Shown here: piece by piece, positions 7,631 through 16,410 of the stretch
Position numbering within the stretch: the stretch's first letter is position 1
Layout of the letters: each line of letters starts with the position of its first letter
Position numbers and translations under genes: made by a program
Notes under the pieces: generated by a model
The model's database searches: none
Seen by the model: the letters and a program-made list of their open reading frames with translations, nothing else
What the model was told of the DNA's origin: nothing
Assembly: GCA_963169595.1 (NCBI GenBank)
Contig: CAUJFM010000020.1
Span: forward strand, 1 to 25,984
Direction of reading: 5' to 3'
DNA from: Bacteroidota bacterium
GTDB lineage: Bacteria > Bacteroidota > Bacteroidia > Flavobacteriales_F > PHOS-HE28
DNA length: 25,984 nt

Positions 7631-7906
7631 ATGGAAGGGAGCGCGGGTGAAGGTCATCCGTGGCCACAGTACCGGCGCATGCGCGACGGTCGGCATGTCT
7701 ATCGGATCGAATCGTTCGACCGGTTCACCGAGCTGCAGCGGATCGGAACACGGTGGGTGCGGCACACGGTGCAGGTGACCATGTACCCGGAGATGCTCCG
7801 GGTGCGCGACATGATCGCGGGTGGCGATGGCCTGTATGAACCGATGACCGCCTCGGAATGGACGTTCCTCGAAGATCAGGTCTCCTCAGGCAACGAGAAA
7901 GGCTAA
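7631..7906 (+). CDS. Small hypothetical protein (91 residues)
   Basis: Not recognised. The predicted protein is soluble, without signal peptide or membrane segment, and rich in aromatic and charged residues (HVYRIESFDRFTELQRIG, then RWVRHTVQVTMYPEML, ending in LYEPMTASEWTFLEDQ). The frame has the strong G/C third-position bias of its neighbours, which supports real coding. ATG at 7631 is used; a second ATG at 7679 would give 75 residues starting just before the densest part. It diverges from the addB-like gene with only 22 bp between the starts, and ends 21 bp before the first CHU_C gene, so it may be the first gene of that transcript. Confidence 0.6.
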   Translation: MEGSAGEGHPWPQYRRMRDGRHVYRIESFDRFTELQRIGTRWVRHTVQVTMYPEMLRVRDMIAGGDGLYEPMTASEWTFLEDQVSSGNEKG

Positions 7907-7927
7907 CTTCCGGTCTTCTGAGGGACC

Positions 7928-9784
7928 ATGCACCGGATATTCACCTTTGTTCTTCTTGCCAGTGCCACGTTGTTGGCCCGTGCCACGCACATCATCGGTG
8001 GCGAGATCTACTACGATGACCTGGGCAACGGCCAGTACCAGGTGACCCTCACCCTATACCGCGACTGTGGAGGCATCGCCTTCGATGGAACTGCGGCCAT
8101 TGGTGTGTTCTCCGGGATGGGTGAGTACCTTTTCCACCAGAGCCTCCCATTCCCCGGTGGGTCCTTCGTTCCCATCGAGCTCGACTCGCCCTGCTTGACG
8201 CTGCCGCCCGATGTCTGCGTGGAGACCGCTTCATACACCGGTGTCTTCAACCTGCCACCGCGCGCTGATGGCTACATCCTGGCCTATCAGCGGTGCTGCC
8301 GCACGGACGAGATCGTGAACCTGCCCAACCCGGGCGACCTGGGCCTCACCTGCACTGTGCAGATCCCCGGGGAACCCCATTCCAACAACAGCTCTCCGCG
8401 TTTCAACGAGCTTCCTCCGGTCGCCTTGTGCCAGGGGGCTCCGCTGGTGTTCGATCATTCCGCCACGGACCCCGATGGCGATCAGCTGACCTATTCGCTC
8501 TGCACGCCCTTCAATGGCGGTACGGCCTTGGCGCCACAGCCTGTTCCGCCCGGTCCGCCGCCATATCTGCCTTTGCCTTGGGGCACCGGGTACAGTGCTG
8601 CATACCCGATCGATTCCGACCCGGCCATCGCCATCGATCCGGTGACCGGTGTGCTCACGCTCACCCCCACGGTGATCGGCAACTTCGTGGTCGCCGTCTG
8701 CGTGCAGGAGGTCCGCGATGGGGTGCTGCTATCCGAATCGCGTCGCGACTTCATGTTCAGCGTGGTGGCCTGCGATGCCATCATCAACGCGGAGATCCAG
8801 CCACAGCAGCAGTTCTGCTCCGGTCTGTCCTTCCAGTTCGGCAACAACAGCAACGGGGCTCAGAACTATGTGTGGGACTTCGGTGATCCCACCACCACTG
8901 CCGACACCTCCACGCTTTCGTCCCCCGCGTGGACCTACAACGAGCCCGGCGTATATGAGGTGACGTTGGTGGCCAACCCCGGCGAGGTGTGCGCCGATAC
9001 GACCGTGGTCAGCTTCCAGGCCTTCATCGCGCCGCAGGTCAGCTTCGTTCCTCCGCCACCGGCGTGTGGGGATACCACGGTGGTGCTTGAGGCCCAAGGT
9101 GCGTTCGGTGCCACGGCCACCATCGCCTGGTCGTTGGGCGCACAGGCCGATCCGATGACCGCCACGGGCAGTCCGGTGCAAGTGAGCTATCCCGCAGCCG
9201 TGCAGCAGACCGTCATGCTCACCGTCACGGAGAACGGATGCCTGGGCACGGCCACTGGTGCCGTCATCACCTATGCGCAGCCCGAAGCGCTCTTCACGGT
9301 CTTCCCGGCCTCCCCGCAGCTGGTGGGCACACCGTTCACCTTCACGGACATCTCCGCGCTGAATGGTACCAGTATCATTGAACGCAACTGGACCGTGAAC
9401 GGGCAGCAAGTGGCTGGTGACGTAGCCGAATGGGGAGCCGGGGATTGGCAGCCGGGTACCTATACCGTGACCTTGCAATTGACCAGTGCCAACGGTTGCA
9501 CCTCCAGCTACACCATGACCATCGTGGTACTGCCGGGTGAGATCGACATCCCCAACGTGTTCAGCCCGAACGGTGATGGCGAGAACGAGACCTTCTCGAT
9601 CCTGGACATCGGCTACTACCCGAACCGGTTGACGGTCTTCAACCGGTGGGGCATGCCGGTGTACGAGACGTCGAACTACCGGAACCAATGGAAGGGAGAG
9701 GATGTCCCCGATGGGACCTACTACTATGTGCTGGTGCTCGATGATGGCCGTGAATTCACCGGACACGTGACCCTGCTCCGATGA
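7928..9784 (+). CDS. Secreted HIIGGE-module protein with PKD domain and CHU_C tail (paralog 1)
   Basis: A 618-residue exported protein. The signal peptide is residues 1-19 (MHRIFTFVLLASATLLARA), leaving a mature end THIIGGEIYYDDLG. Residues 20 to about 285 form a module also found in the next gene, with conserved segments LYRDCGG, AYQRCCRTDEIVNL, NNSSPRFNELPPVALC, SATDPDGDQLTYSLC and SRRDFMFSVVACD. A PKD domain follows at about 290-355 (YVWDFGDPTTTADTS, PGVYEVTLVANPG), then two weaker Ig/PKD-like domains, and a gliding-motility C-terminal domain from about 538 (NVFSPNGDGENE, TVFNRWG, DGTYYYVLVL, GHVTLLR). The tail implies T9SS export and cell-surface attachment. Many cysteines suggest disulfides. 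Its stop overlaps the next ATG (ATGA). Confidence 0.9.
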   Translation: MHRIFTFVLLASATLLARATHIIGGEIYYDDLGNGQYQVTLTLYRDCGGIAFDGTAAIGVFSGMGEYLFHQSLPFPGGSFVPIELDSPCLTLPPDVCVETASYTGVFNLPPRADGYILAYQRCCRTDEIVNLPNPGDLGLTCTVQIPGEPHSNNSSPRFNELPPVALCQGAPLVFDHSATDPDGDQLTYSLCTPFNGGTALAPQPVPPGPPPYLPLPWGTGYSAAYPIDSDPAIAIDPVTGVLTLTPTVIGNFVVAVCVQEVRDGVLLSESRRDFMFSVVACDAIINAEIQPQQQFCSGLSFQFGNNSNGAQNYVWDFGDPTTTADTSTLSSPAWTYNEPGVYEVTLVANPGEVCADTTVVSFQAFIAPQVSFVPPPPACGDTTVVLEAQGAFGATATIAWSLGAQADPMTATGSPVQVSYPAAVQQTVMLTVTENGCLGTATGAVITYAQPEALFTVFPASPQLVGTPFTFTDISALNGTSIIERNWTVNGQQVAGDVAEWGAGDWQPGTYTVTLQLTSANGCTSSYTMTIVVLPGEIDIPNVFSPNGDGENETFSILDIGYYPNRLTVFNRWGMPVYETSNYRNQWKGEDVPDGTYYYVLVLDDGREFTGHVTLLR

Positions 9785-11958
9785 CAGGACCGATGCAGTT
9801 GCGGATGTGCCCGGCGGTGTGGAGCAGCACCGTGGTGGCCTGCATGCGCTGCATGGCCATGGCGCTGATGCTGCTGACCGCGCTGGCAGCGAAGGCCACG
9901 CACATCATCGGCGGCGAGATGTACTACGACCACCTGGGTGGGAACCAGTACCTGATCACGCTGGACCTGTACCGCGATTGTGGCCCCGACAACCAGAACG
10001 GGACGGGCTTCGATTTCGAGGCCCAGCTTGGCGTCTTCAGTACCTCCGGAGTGCTGCTGTTCACACAGGACATCACCGATCCGGGAGAGACCATCGTGCC
10101 CGTTGATCTGAACGACCCGTGCCTGGCCACACCTCCCGAGGTGTGCGTGGCCACCACGCGTTATCAGGCCACGCTCACCCTGCCGCCCATCGCTGGTGGG
10201 TATGTCATCGCGTATCAGCGCTGCTGCCGCACACCGGCCCTGGTGAACCTGCAGGGGCAGATGGGCCTCACCTGCACCATCAACGTACCTGCGCCCCCCA
10301 ATGCGGTGAACAGCAGTCCGCGCTTCAATGCCTACCCGCCCGTGGCGCTGTGCCTGGGGCGCGACATGGTGATCGACCAGTCGGCCACCGACCCGGACGG
10401 TGACCAGTTGGTGTACGAGCTTTGTGCGCCGTTCCAAGGTGGCGATGCGATCAACCCCGCGCCCCAGCCGCCCGCCGGACCGCCCTACCTGGCGGTGAAC
10501 TTCGCGGCGGGGTACAGTGCCGCATCGCCCATCAACTCGGCCCCGCCCATCGCCATCAATGCATCCAACGGGACCATCACGGTGCATCCCACCCTGCAGG
10601 GGGCCTTCACCATCGGTGTGTGCGTGTCCGAGTTCCGGAACGGGGTGTTGTTGAGCACGGTGCGGCGCGATTTCATGTTCAAGGTGGTGGTGTGCGATGT
10701 CACGGTGATCTCGGCCATCTCCGATCAGAATGATCTCTGCGCTGGCCTGACCCAGAGCTTCGGCAACGAGAGCATCAATGGCACCTTCTGGTCCTGGGAT
10801 TTCGGGGATCCCTCCACGGAGGCGGACACATCATCCGCGGACACCCCGCAATGGACCTACGCCACGCCCGGTGTCTACACGGTCACGCTGATCGCCAATC
10901 CGGGTTGGCCCTGCGCTGATACGACTGCCAGCCAGTTCAATGTGTTCCCCGTGCTCGATGTCAGCTTCCAACGGCCGCCCATCCGATGCCCTGGGGAGGA
11001 TGCCGCCCTGGTGGCAGAAGGTGTATTCGGTGCGAACGCGCAGTTCGCGTGGGACATGGGCGCTGCCGGTTCGCCGCCCCTGGCCCAAGGGCCTTCCGCC
11101 ACCGTGGCCTATCCGGGGCCTGGTACCTATGCGGTGACCTTGTCTGCCAGTGAGAACGGCTGCTCCGACACGTTCACGGATTCCGTGGTGGTGCATCCGC
11201 GACCCGTGGTCGACTTCCTCAACGACCCGTTCGCCTGTGTGGGTGAGGCGCTCACGTTCGCGAGCCTGGCCGAGGCCTGGACCCCGATCGCACTGGCTTG
11301 GGAGCTGGGTGATGGCAACGTGACCAGTGACAGCACCTTCATGCATGCCTATGCCGAGGCCGGCATGTACCCGATCACGCTCACCGCATCCACCGATAGC
11401 GGCTGTGTCGCCACGGTGACAGAGACGCGTCCAGGTGCGGTGCAGGTGTTCCCCAACCCCGTGGCAGCCTTCACGGCACTGCCTGTGGAGGTCTCCCTGA
11501 TGGACCCCGTGGTGGAGATCGAGGACCGTTCCGTGGATGCGACGAGCTTCACCTACACCATCGGTGATCTGGTGGTGTACGATGTGCCCTTCTTCGAGCA
11601 TGAGTTCGATGATGGAGGGCATTTCGTCATCACCCAGGTGGTGACATCGGGCGAAGGATGCACGGACAGTACGACACGCGTTGTCACAGTGAGCGATCAC
11701 CTGCTCTATGTGCCCAATGCCTTCACGCCGGATGGGGATGGGCTGAACGATACGTGGGCGCCTTCGGTGCGTGGCGCAAGGCTTTACGAGCTCGTCGTCG
11801 TTGATCGGTGGGGCCGGGCAGTGTTCCGCACGACCGATCCGAAGGCCGCATGGAGCGGTGATGGACTGCCGCAAGGGGTGTACAACTACACCATCCGCCT
11901 GGCGGAGTTCGGCCCGTACCGCAAGGAGTACAACGGGCACGTGACCCTGCTGCGCTGA
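9781..11958 (+). CDS. Secreted HIIGGE-module protein with PKD domains and CHU_C tail (paralog 2)
   Basis: A tandem paralog of the preceding gene, 725 residues from the ATG at 9781 that shares bases with the upstream stop. By alignment with its sister, the homologous start is the ATG at 9844, which gives a compact signal peptide MRCMAMALMLLTALAAKA before THIIGGEMYYDHLG; the 9781 start would put 21 unusual residues ahead of it. The shared module repeats LYRDCGP, AYQRCCRTPALVNL, NSSPRFNAYPPVALC, SATDPDGDQLVYELC and VRRDFMFKVVVCD. Then come PKD-like units at about 317-375 (WSWDFGDPSTEADTS), 393-460, 475-542 (LAWELGDGNVTS) and a weak one at 557-637, followed by the CHU_C tail (NAFTPDGDGLND, VVDRWGRAVF, QGVYNYTIRL, GHVTLLR). 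It is surface-exposed through T9SS by inference; the ligand is unknown. Confidence 0.9.
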   Translation: MTGPMQLRMCPAVWSSTVVACMRCMAMALMLLTALAAKATHIIGGEMYYDHLGGNQYLITLDLYRDCGPDNQNGTGFDFEAQLGVFSTSGVLLFTQDITDPGETIVPVDLNDPCLATPPEVCVATTRYQATLTLPPIAGGYVIAYQRCCRTPALVNLQGQMGLTCTINVPAPPNAVNSSPRFNAYPPVALCLGRDMVIDQSATDPDGDQLVYELCAPFQGGDAINPAPQPPAGPPYLAVNFAAGYSAASPINSAPPIAINASNGTITVHPTLQGAFTIGVCVSEFRNGVLLSTVRRDFMFKVVVCDVTVISAISDQNDLCAGLTQSFGNESINGTFWSWDFGDPSTEADTSSADTPQWTYATPGVYTVTLIANPGWPCADTTASQFNVFPVLDVSFQRPPIRCPGEDAALVAEGVFGANAQFAWDMGAAGSPPLAQGPSATVAYPGPGTYAVTLSASENGCSDTFTDSVVVHPRPVVDFLNDPFACVGEALTFASLAEAWTPIALAWELGDGNVTSDSTFMHAYAEAGMYPITLTASTDSGCVATVTETRPGAVQVFPNPVAAFTALPVEVSLMDPVVEIEDRSVDATSFTYTIGDLVVYDVPFFEHEFDDGGHFVITQVVTSGEGCTDSTTRVVTVSDHLLYVPNAFTPDGDGLNDTWAPSVRGARLYELVVVDRWGRAVFRTTDPKAAWSGDGLPQGVYNYTIRLAEFGPYRKEYNGHVTLLR

Positions 11959-11963
11959 GCCGG

Positions 11964-12416
11964 TCAGTCGGCCTGGCGTTCCATGTCCACGTGCGGAATG
12001 CCGTCCCAGTCGTAGTCCGGACCTGTTCGCGTGAAGCCATGGCTGCCGTAGAAGCCCTCCAGCTGGGCTTGTGCGGAAAGCATGGAGCGCCGGGTGCCGA
12101 AGCGTTCCTTGAGCGTGTTCAGGACATGGTCCATCAGTTGATGGGCGATGCCGCTTCCGCGCAGGTCGGGATGCACCACCACCCGCCCGACGCGCCGCAG
12201 GCCGCCCGGTGGTGCGGGCAGGATGCGTGCGCACGCCACCACCTGTCCGGCTTCGGTGGTGCCCAGCACATGCAGGGCCTCCGGGTCACGACCGTCCACT
12301 TCCGGGTATGCGCAGCGCTGCTCCACTACGAAGGTGTCCACGCGCAGTTTCAGCAGGTCATGCACCTCATGTGGGGTGAGGGCATCGAACGGAACGGTGC
12401 GCCAATGGATGGTCAT
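11964..12416 (-). CDS. elaA: ElaA-family GNAT N-acetyltransferase
   Basis: A 150-residue acetyltransferase of the GNAT fold. It matches E. coli ElaA in order: LLKLRVDTFVVEQRCAYPEVDG, HVLG, VACARILP, the acetyl-CoA loop VGRVVVHPDLRGSGIAHQLM, the SAQAQLEGFYGSHGF segment and GIPHVDMER near the end. The substrate of ElaA is not firmly known. The ATG overlaps the stop of the addA-like gene (ATGA), so the two are probably translationally coupled. Only five bases separate its stop from that of the convergent CHU_C gene, leaving no room for a dedicated terminator outside coding sequence. Confidence 0.92.
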   Translation of the reverse strand: MTIHWRTVPFDALTPHEVHDLLKLRVDTFVVEQRCAYPEVDGRDPEALHVLGTTEAGQVVACARILPAPPGGLRRVGRVVVHPDLRGSGIAHQLMDHVLNTLKERFGTRRSMLSAQAQLEGFYGSHGFTRTGPDYDWDGIPHVDMERQAD

Positions 12417-15400
12417 GCGGTCACAGGCTCAAGGGTGCCGTCGCGAACATAGAGCAAGGCGCCTTCCACCTGGGCATGACCGAGCTCGTTCAGGAGCGTC
12501 ATGTAGGAGCGCACCTGGGTCTGATGCTCGGGGCGTGCCGCGCCGGTCTTGATGTCCAGCACGCGCGCCCGTTCACCGTCGATCACCACACGGTCCGGGC
12601 GATGTGACCGGCCTTCGCGGTCGATGATGGTGGCCTCGGTGCGGATGATGAGGCCGGTACCGAACCAGGGGGCCAGCTGCGGATCGGTGAGCAGTGCGCG
12701 CAGGCGGCCCTCGATGGCCTGCGCCTGTTCGTGGCCAAGACCACCGGCATCCACGGCCTCCTGCAGCGCCCTTTGCAGGTCATCCACCGTGCCCACGCGG
12801 GCCAGCAGGTCGTGCACCACCTGTCCGAAGGAGCGGAACGGGTCCGGATCGGCCGGGTCCCAATCCTCGGGGCGTTCCTGGCGCCAGCGGATGGTGGCCG
12901 GGCGGTCCGGCGTGGAGACGTCCCGCAGATGGTCCACCGGTGATGGGGCGGGGCGGGGAGGAGCGGCGGCCCGTTCGCCAAGCACCAGCTTTCCATCGGT
13001 CCCGTGCTCGGCCATGTAGGCCAGCAGGTCGCGGGTCACCGCATCGGTCGCATCCTCGGGCACCAAGGCATGCAGCCGGTGAACAGGGCGGGTGAAGGCC
13101 ACATAGAGCAGGTTGATCTGGTCCAGCTGTTGCAGGCCGGTCTCCTCCACCAGCTCCTGTAGGCCCGTTGCGCGCAGGGCCTTGCTGTTGCGCACCAGCG
13201 CCTGTTCCAGTTCAGGCACCGCCGGGCGCGGGTCCACCCACAAGCGCTCGCCGTGGTCGCCGCGGGTGCCCATGCTGGCCGTGGGCAGGATCACCACCGG
13301 GAACTCGAGGCCTTTCGCCTTGTGCACGGTCATCACCTGCACGGCCTCGCCATTGGCGGGTGGTGCCACGCTGCGGTCGCTGCCCTTGCCCTCCCAGTGC
13401 TCGAGGAAACCGCCGATGTCCGGTCCATGGTCCACGTTCCAGGCCCGGGCCTCGTCCAGGAAGGCGAGCACCTGCGCTTCTTCCGCCGGGCGCAGTCCCA
13501 CGGCATGGGCCATGCGCCCCAGCAGTTCGGTGAGGGTGGTGCGCGTGCGGTCCAGTCCATGCTGGGATGACCACGCCCGGACCAAGGCCACCGGGTCCCG
13601 AAGGGCCTCGCCAGCGAAGGGGTCCACCTCTTGGGCATCGGGGGCGGCATGCAGCCGGGCCCTGCGGTGCAGCACGCGCGCCGCCGCTGTGGCATCGCCC
13701 GCATGCATGGTACGGAGCAGGTCCACGAGCAGTTCGACCGCGGTATCGCCGGCCAGTTTCAGTCCATCGGGCGAGATCACCCCGAAGCCATGCTTCACCA
13801 GGTGTTCCGCCACGTTGCGGCCCTGTCCGGTGGTGCGTACCAGCACTGCTACATCGCCTGGCCGGAAGCCGTCCGAGATGGCCTCCTGCACGCGTTGCAA
13901 CACGAAGCCGGCCTGCAACGCGTTCCGGTCCTCGCCCTTCAGCTCCCGTGGGATGGCCTGCAGTTCCACCAGGCCGGACCGATCGCCGGCGCTCTGCTGC
14001 GCGTGCTCGTGGTAGACGGTGCGCAGGTCATCGGGCAGGGTGGCCGATAGACTGCCGAAGAGCGCGTTGTTGAAGCCCACCACCACAGGCGAGGACCGGC
14101 GGTTGTGCACCAGCGGTTCGCGGCGCACGAAGTTCCGTTCCAAGGTGCGCTCCCGGGTGCGCTCCACCTCGCTGTCCCCGCGACCGTGCACCTTGGGCAG
14201 TTCCACAAAGAGCCGCACTTCGCCGTTCCGCCAGCGGTAGATGGCCTGTTTGGCATCGCCCACCAGCAGCGCGCTTCCTCCGGAGGAGAGGGCGTTCTCG
14301 ATCAAGGGGAGCAGGCAGGCCCATTGCAGCAGGGAGGTGTCCTGGAACTCATCGATGAGGAAGTGGCGGTACCGTTCGCCCATGCGTTCGTAGATGAAGG
14401 GCACGGGTTCATCCTGCACCACCGCGGCCACCTTGCGGGTGAGGTCGCTGAAGAAGGCTACGGCATCCTCCTGCTTGATGTGTTCCAGGTGGCGGTCCAG
14501 CTCGTGCAGGGCAAAGGTGGCGGGCAGTTCCCGGGCCACGGCACGGCGCAGCAGATAGAGTGGCAGTCCGTCCTTGAGTGCCTGGCCAGCCCGCTCGAAC
14601 AGATCCGTGAGCAGGGGCGCGATGCGATCGAGCGCGGCCTTGGCGGAGGCATCGGCCTTGGTGGAATGCCATTTCCCGGTCTCGATGGGTTTGCGGGCAT
14701 TCGTTCCGGCGGGCTCCCACTCGCCTTCGGACCGGGCCAGTTTGCGGAAGAAACCGAGGATGCCGGTCTTGCCATGCGCGATATCCGCCTCGGTCAGGCC
14801 GGCCGCTTGGATGGCCTCGAGCGCCTCGCGGCCGATGCCCTGGATGGTGCATCGGAAGGCCGCCTCCTGTGCACGCAGGCGACCGGTGAGCGCCACCAGT
14901 TCGCCGGCATCCAAGGCGCGGAGCTGGGCCAATGGCGCCAGGGCGCTCTCCTTCAGTAGTTCGCCGGCCAGCGCGCGCAAGGGACGTTCGGGGTCCCACT
15001 TGCCCTCTTCATGCAGCAGTTGCAGGCAGGCCTCGGTGAGGATGGCGGTCACGCGTTCGTCCACACCTGCTTCGCCCACCAGGGCCTCCACGGCGGCGTT
15101 CAGATAATGGTCCTGGTCGGTGGTCATCCGCAGGTCGTGGTCCAGCTGCAGGTCGCGGGCAAAGGGGCGCACCACGCGGCGTGTGAAGGCGTCGATGGTG
15201 CTGATGGCCACCTCGCCCCAGTGGTGCAGCATGTGCTTCAGCACCCGGTCCGCGCGGTGGGCGATGGCAGCAGGGTCCAGGCCGGTGCGGGCCTGAAGGT
15301 GTGCCATCACGTCGGCGATCGCACCGTTGTCCGTTCGCTGTGCGGCCAGGTCCAGCAGGTAGCCGAGGACCCGTTCCTTCATCTCGCCGGCGGCCTTGTT

Positions 15401-15529
15401 GGTGAAGGTGAGGGCGAGGGCCTGGCGGTAGGCGGCGGGGTCCTCACCGGAAAGGCAGAGCTCCAGGTAGTGCTTCACCAGGGCATGGGTCTTGCCGGCA
15501 CCGGCGGAAGCGTGCAGCACAGCGAACAT
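12413..15529 (-). CDS. addA: AddA-like UvrD-family helicase-nuclease
   Basis: A 1038-residue SF1A helicase with a C-terminal nuclease, the motor subunit expected to work with the AddB-like protein at 4876-7608 on double-strand breaks. Motifs in order: Walker A ASAGAGKT (7-14), ALTFTNKAAGEMKERV, Walker B FLIDEFQDTS near 391, GDAKQAIYRWR, VMTVHKAKGLEFPVVIL near 733 and LLYVAFTRPVHRLHAL near 812. The nuclease domain at the end shows FGQVVHDLL, HRPDRVVIDG, VLDIKTG and QVRSYMTLL, a complete PD-(D/E)XK set. It starts at ATG 15529; TAACTTCC ends five bases upstream. It is coupled to elaA downstream. Separation of the addA and addB genes by about 4.8 kb of surface-protein genes is unusual. Confidence 0.92.
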   Translation of the reverse strand: MFAVLHASAGAGKTHALVKHYLELCLSGEDPAAYRQALALTFTNKAAGEMKERVLGYLLDLAAQRTDNGAIADVMAHLQARTGLDPAAIAHRADRVLKHMLHHWGEVAISTIDAFTRRVVRPFARDLQLDHDLRMTTDQDHYLNAAVEALVGEAGVDERVTAILTEACLQLLHEEGKWDPERPLRALAGELLKESALAPLAQLRALDAGELVALTGRLRAQEAAFRCTIQGIGREALEAIQAAGLTEADIAHGKTGILGFFRKLARSEGEWEPAGTNARKPIETGKWHSTKADASAKAALDRIAPLLTDLFERAGQALKDGLPLYLLRRAVARELPATFALHELDRHLEHIKQEDAVAFFSDLTRKVAAVVQDEPVPFIYERMGERYRHFLIDEFQDTSLLQWACLLPLIENALSSGGSALLVGDAKQAIYRWRNGEVRLFVELPKVHGRGDSEVERTRERTLERNFVRREPLVHNRRSSPVVVGFNNALFGSLSATLPDDLRTVYHEHAQQSAGDRSGLVELQAIPRELKGEDRNALQAGFVLQRVQEAISDGFRPGDVAVLVRTTGQGRNVAEHLVKHGFGVISPDGLKLAGDTAVELLVDLLRTMHAGDATAAARVLHRRARLHAAPDAQEVDPFAGEALRDPVALVRAWSSQHGLDRTRTTLTELLGRMAHAVGLRPAEEAQVLAFLDEARAWNVDHGPDIGGFLEHWEGKGSDRSVAPPANGEAVQVMTVHKAKGLEFPVVILPTASMGTRGDHGERLWVDPRPAVPELEQALVRNSKALRATGLQELVEETGLQQLDQINLLYVAFTRPVHRLHALVPEDATDAVTRDLLAYMAEHGTDGKLVLGERAAAPPRPAPSPVDHLRDVSTPDRPATIRWRQERPEDWDPADPDPFRSFGQVVHDLLARVGTVDDLQRALQEAVDAGGLGHEQAQAIEGRLRALLTDPQLAPWFGTGLIIRTEATIIDREGRSHRPDRVVIDGERARVLDIKTGAARPEHQTQVRSYMTLLNELGHAQVEGALLYVRDGTLEPVTA

Positions 15530-15534
15530 GGCGG

Positions 15535-15542
15535 GGAAGTTA
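15535..15542 (-). promoter_or_regulatory. Possible -7-like element before addA
   Basis: TAACTTCC on the minus strand matches TAnnTTTG except at the last two bases, and it sits exactly five bases from the ATG, the same spacing as TAACTTTG before menI. This is weak evidence taken alone. Confidence 0.25.
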
Positions 15543-15582
15543 CTTGTGACGATGGTGTGGCACCGCAGTGAGGAGTATCACC

Positions 15583-15612
15583 TTTCGCCTGGGGCGTGCT
15601 GACGTAAATTTG
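15583..15612 (+). promoter_or_regulatory. Promoter for the MbnP-like/di-heme operon
   Basis: TAAATTTG at 15605-15612 is a perfect TAnnTTTG -7 element. TTTC at 15583-15586 lies 18 bases upstream, near the expected TTTG-type -33 box. The MbnP-like gene's ATG is 52 bases beyond, leaving a leader of about 45 bases. No operator palindrome was recognised. It is the clearest promoter in the window. Confidence 0.6.
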
Positions 15613-15663
15613 TTCGACGAGTGGAGGAGGGTTGTTCCCGTCCTACCCGAAAAGAACCTGCGC

Positions 15664-16410
15664 ATGCAACGCTACGCACCGATCCTGTTCCTTCTGCTGC
15701 TGGTGGCCGGATGCCGGGAGGATGAGCCCATCACGCCCTCGCCGACCACCGGTACCCTTCGTCTGACGCTGGTGCCCGAATGGGAGGGAGCCCCGATGGA
15801 GCGCTTTACGGAGTACCGGAACATCTCGGATTACCGGATGACGGTGGAGCTCCTGAAGATGCACCTGGGCGAGCTACGCCTGGTGAACAATAGCGGGGAG
15901 CAGCGCATGGCCGAAGCCACCTACTGGGATCTGGGCGAGGGGCCGGTGACCCAGGCATGGACGGTGCCCAAGGGGACCTATGCCTCCTTCCTCGGGGCGC
16001 TGGGTGTACCCTCGGACCTCAACTACGCGGATCCGGCGGGCTATGGCCCGGGACACCCGTTGAACGTGAGCAATGGCACCTATTGGAACTGGGCCACGGG
16101 CTATCGCTTCGTGATGTTCGAGGGCCGCTATGATCCGGACCCTGCAAGTACGGCGCCACTGATCAGCGCATTCTCCATCCACACCGGGATGGACACCTGT
16201 TACACGGAGCTTGACCTGACGCCGTCGTCGCCGATCGTGATCAATGGTGGTGGCAACACAACGGTCACGGTGCGCATTGCGGTGGACCGCTTCTTCCATT
16301 CACCCACCGGTACGATCGACCTGGCTACTGAGAACACGGCACACGGCAGCAATGTCCCGCTGGCGTTGAAGTTCACGCGGCATGTGAAGGAGGCCTTCGA
16401 GGTGGAATGA
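15664..16410 (+). CDS. MbnP-like lipoprotein
   Basis: A 248-residue lipoprotein with a short lipobox signal (LLLVAGC, Cys17). It looks like the MbnP family: residues 31-75 hold a beta-rich start (TLRLTLVPEW, then YRMTVELLKMHLGELRLV), followed by YWDLGEG, the hallmark TYWNWATGYRFVMFEGRY at 139-156, and SIHTGMDTCYTELDL at 171-185. MbnP proteins are periplasmic copper-binding partners of di-heme MauG-like enzymes; in the methanotroph prototype a Trp is oxidised to kynurenine. Here Trp40, 88, 99, 141 and 143 are candidates. ATG 15664 is chosen because the lipoprotein signal begins there, rather than an in-frame ATG at 15568. The stop overlaps the next ATG. Family assignment is from motif memory and neighbours; copper binding is not shown. 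Confidence 0.78.
   Translation: MQRYAPILFLLLLVAGCREDEPITPSPTTGTLRLTLVPEWEGAPMERFTEYRNISDYRMTVELLKMHLGELRLVNNSGEQRMAEATYWDLGEGPVTQAWTVPKGTYASFLGALGVPSDLNYADPAGYGPGHPLNVSNGTYWNWATGYRFVMFEGRYDPDPASTAPLISAFSIHTGMDTCYTELDLTPSSPIVINGGGNTTVTVRIAVDRFFHSPTGTIDLATENTAHGSNVPLALKFTRHVKEAFEVE

Noticed and set aside
7982..8010. HIIGGE at the mature N-terminus resembling the IVGG start of trypsin-like proteases
   Set aside because: No His-Asp-Ser triad with GDSGG context follows, and the Gly-Gly-Glu is part of a different cysteine-rich module.
11959..11985. Short GCCG/CGGC inverted repeat between convergent CHU_C and elaA genes
   Set aside because: Only four pairs, partly within elaA coding sequence, with no T run; too weak to call a terminator.
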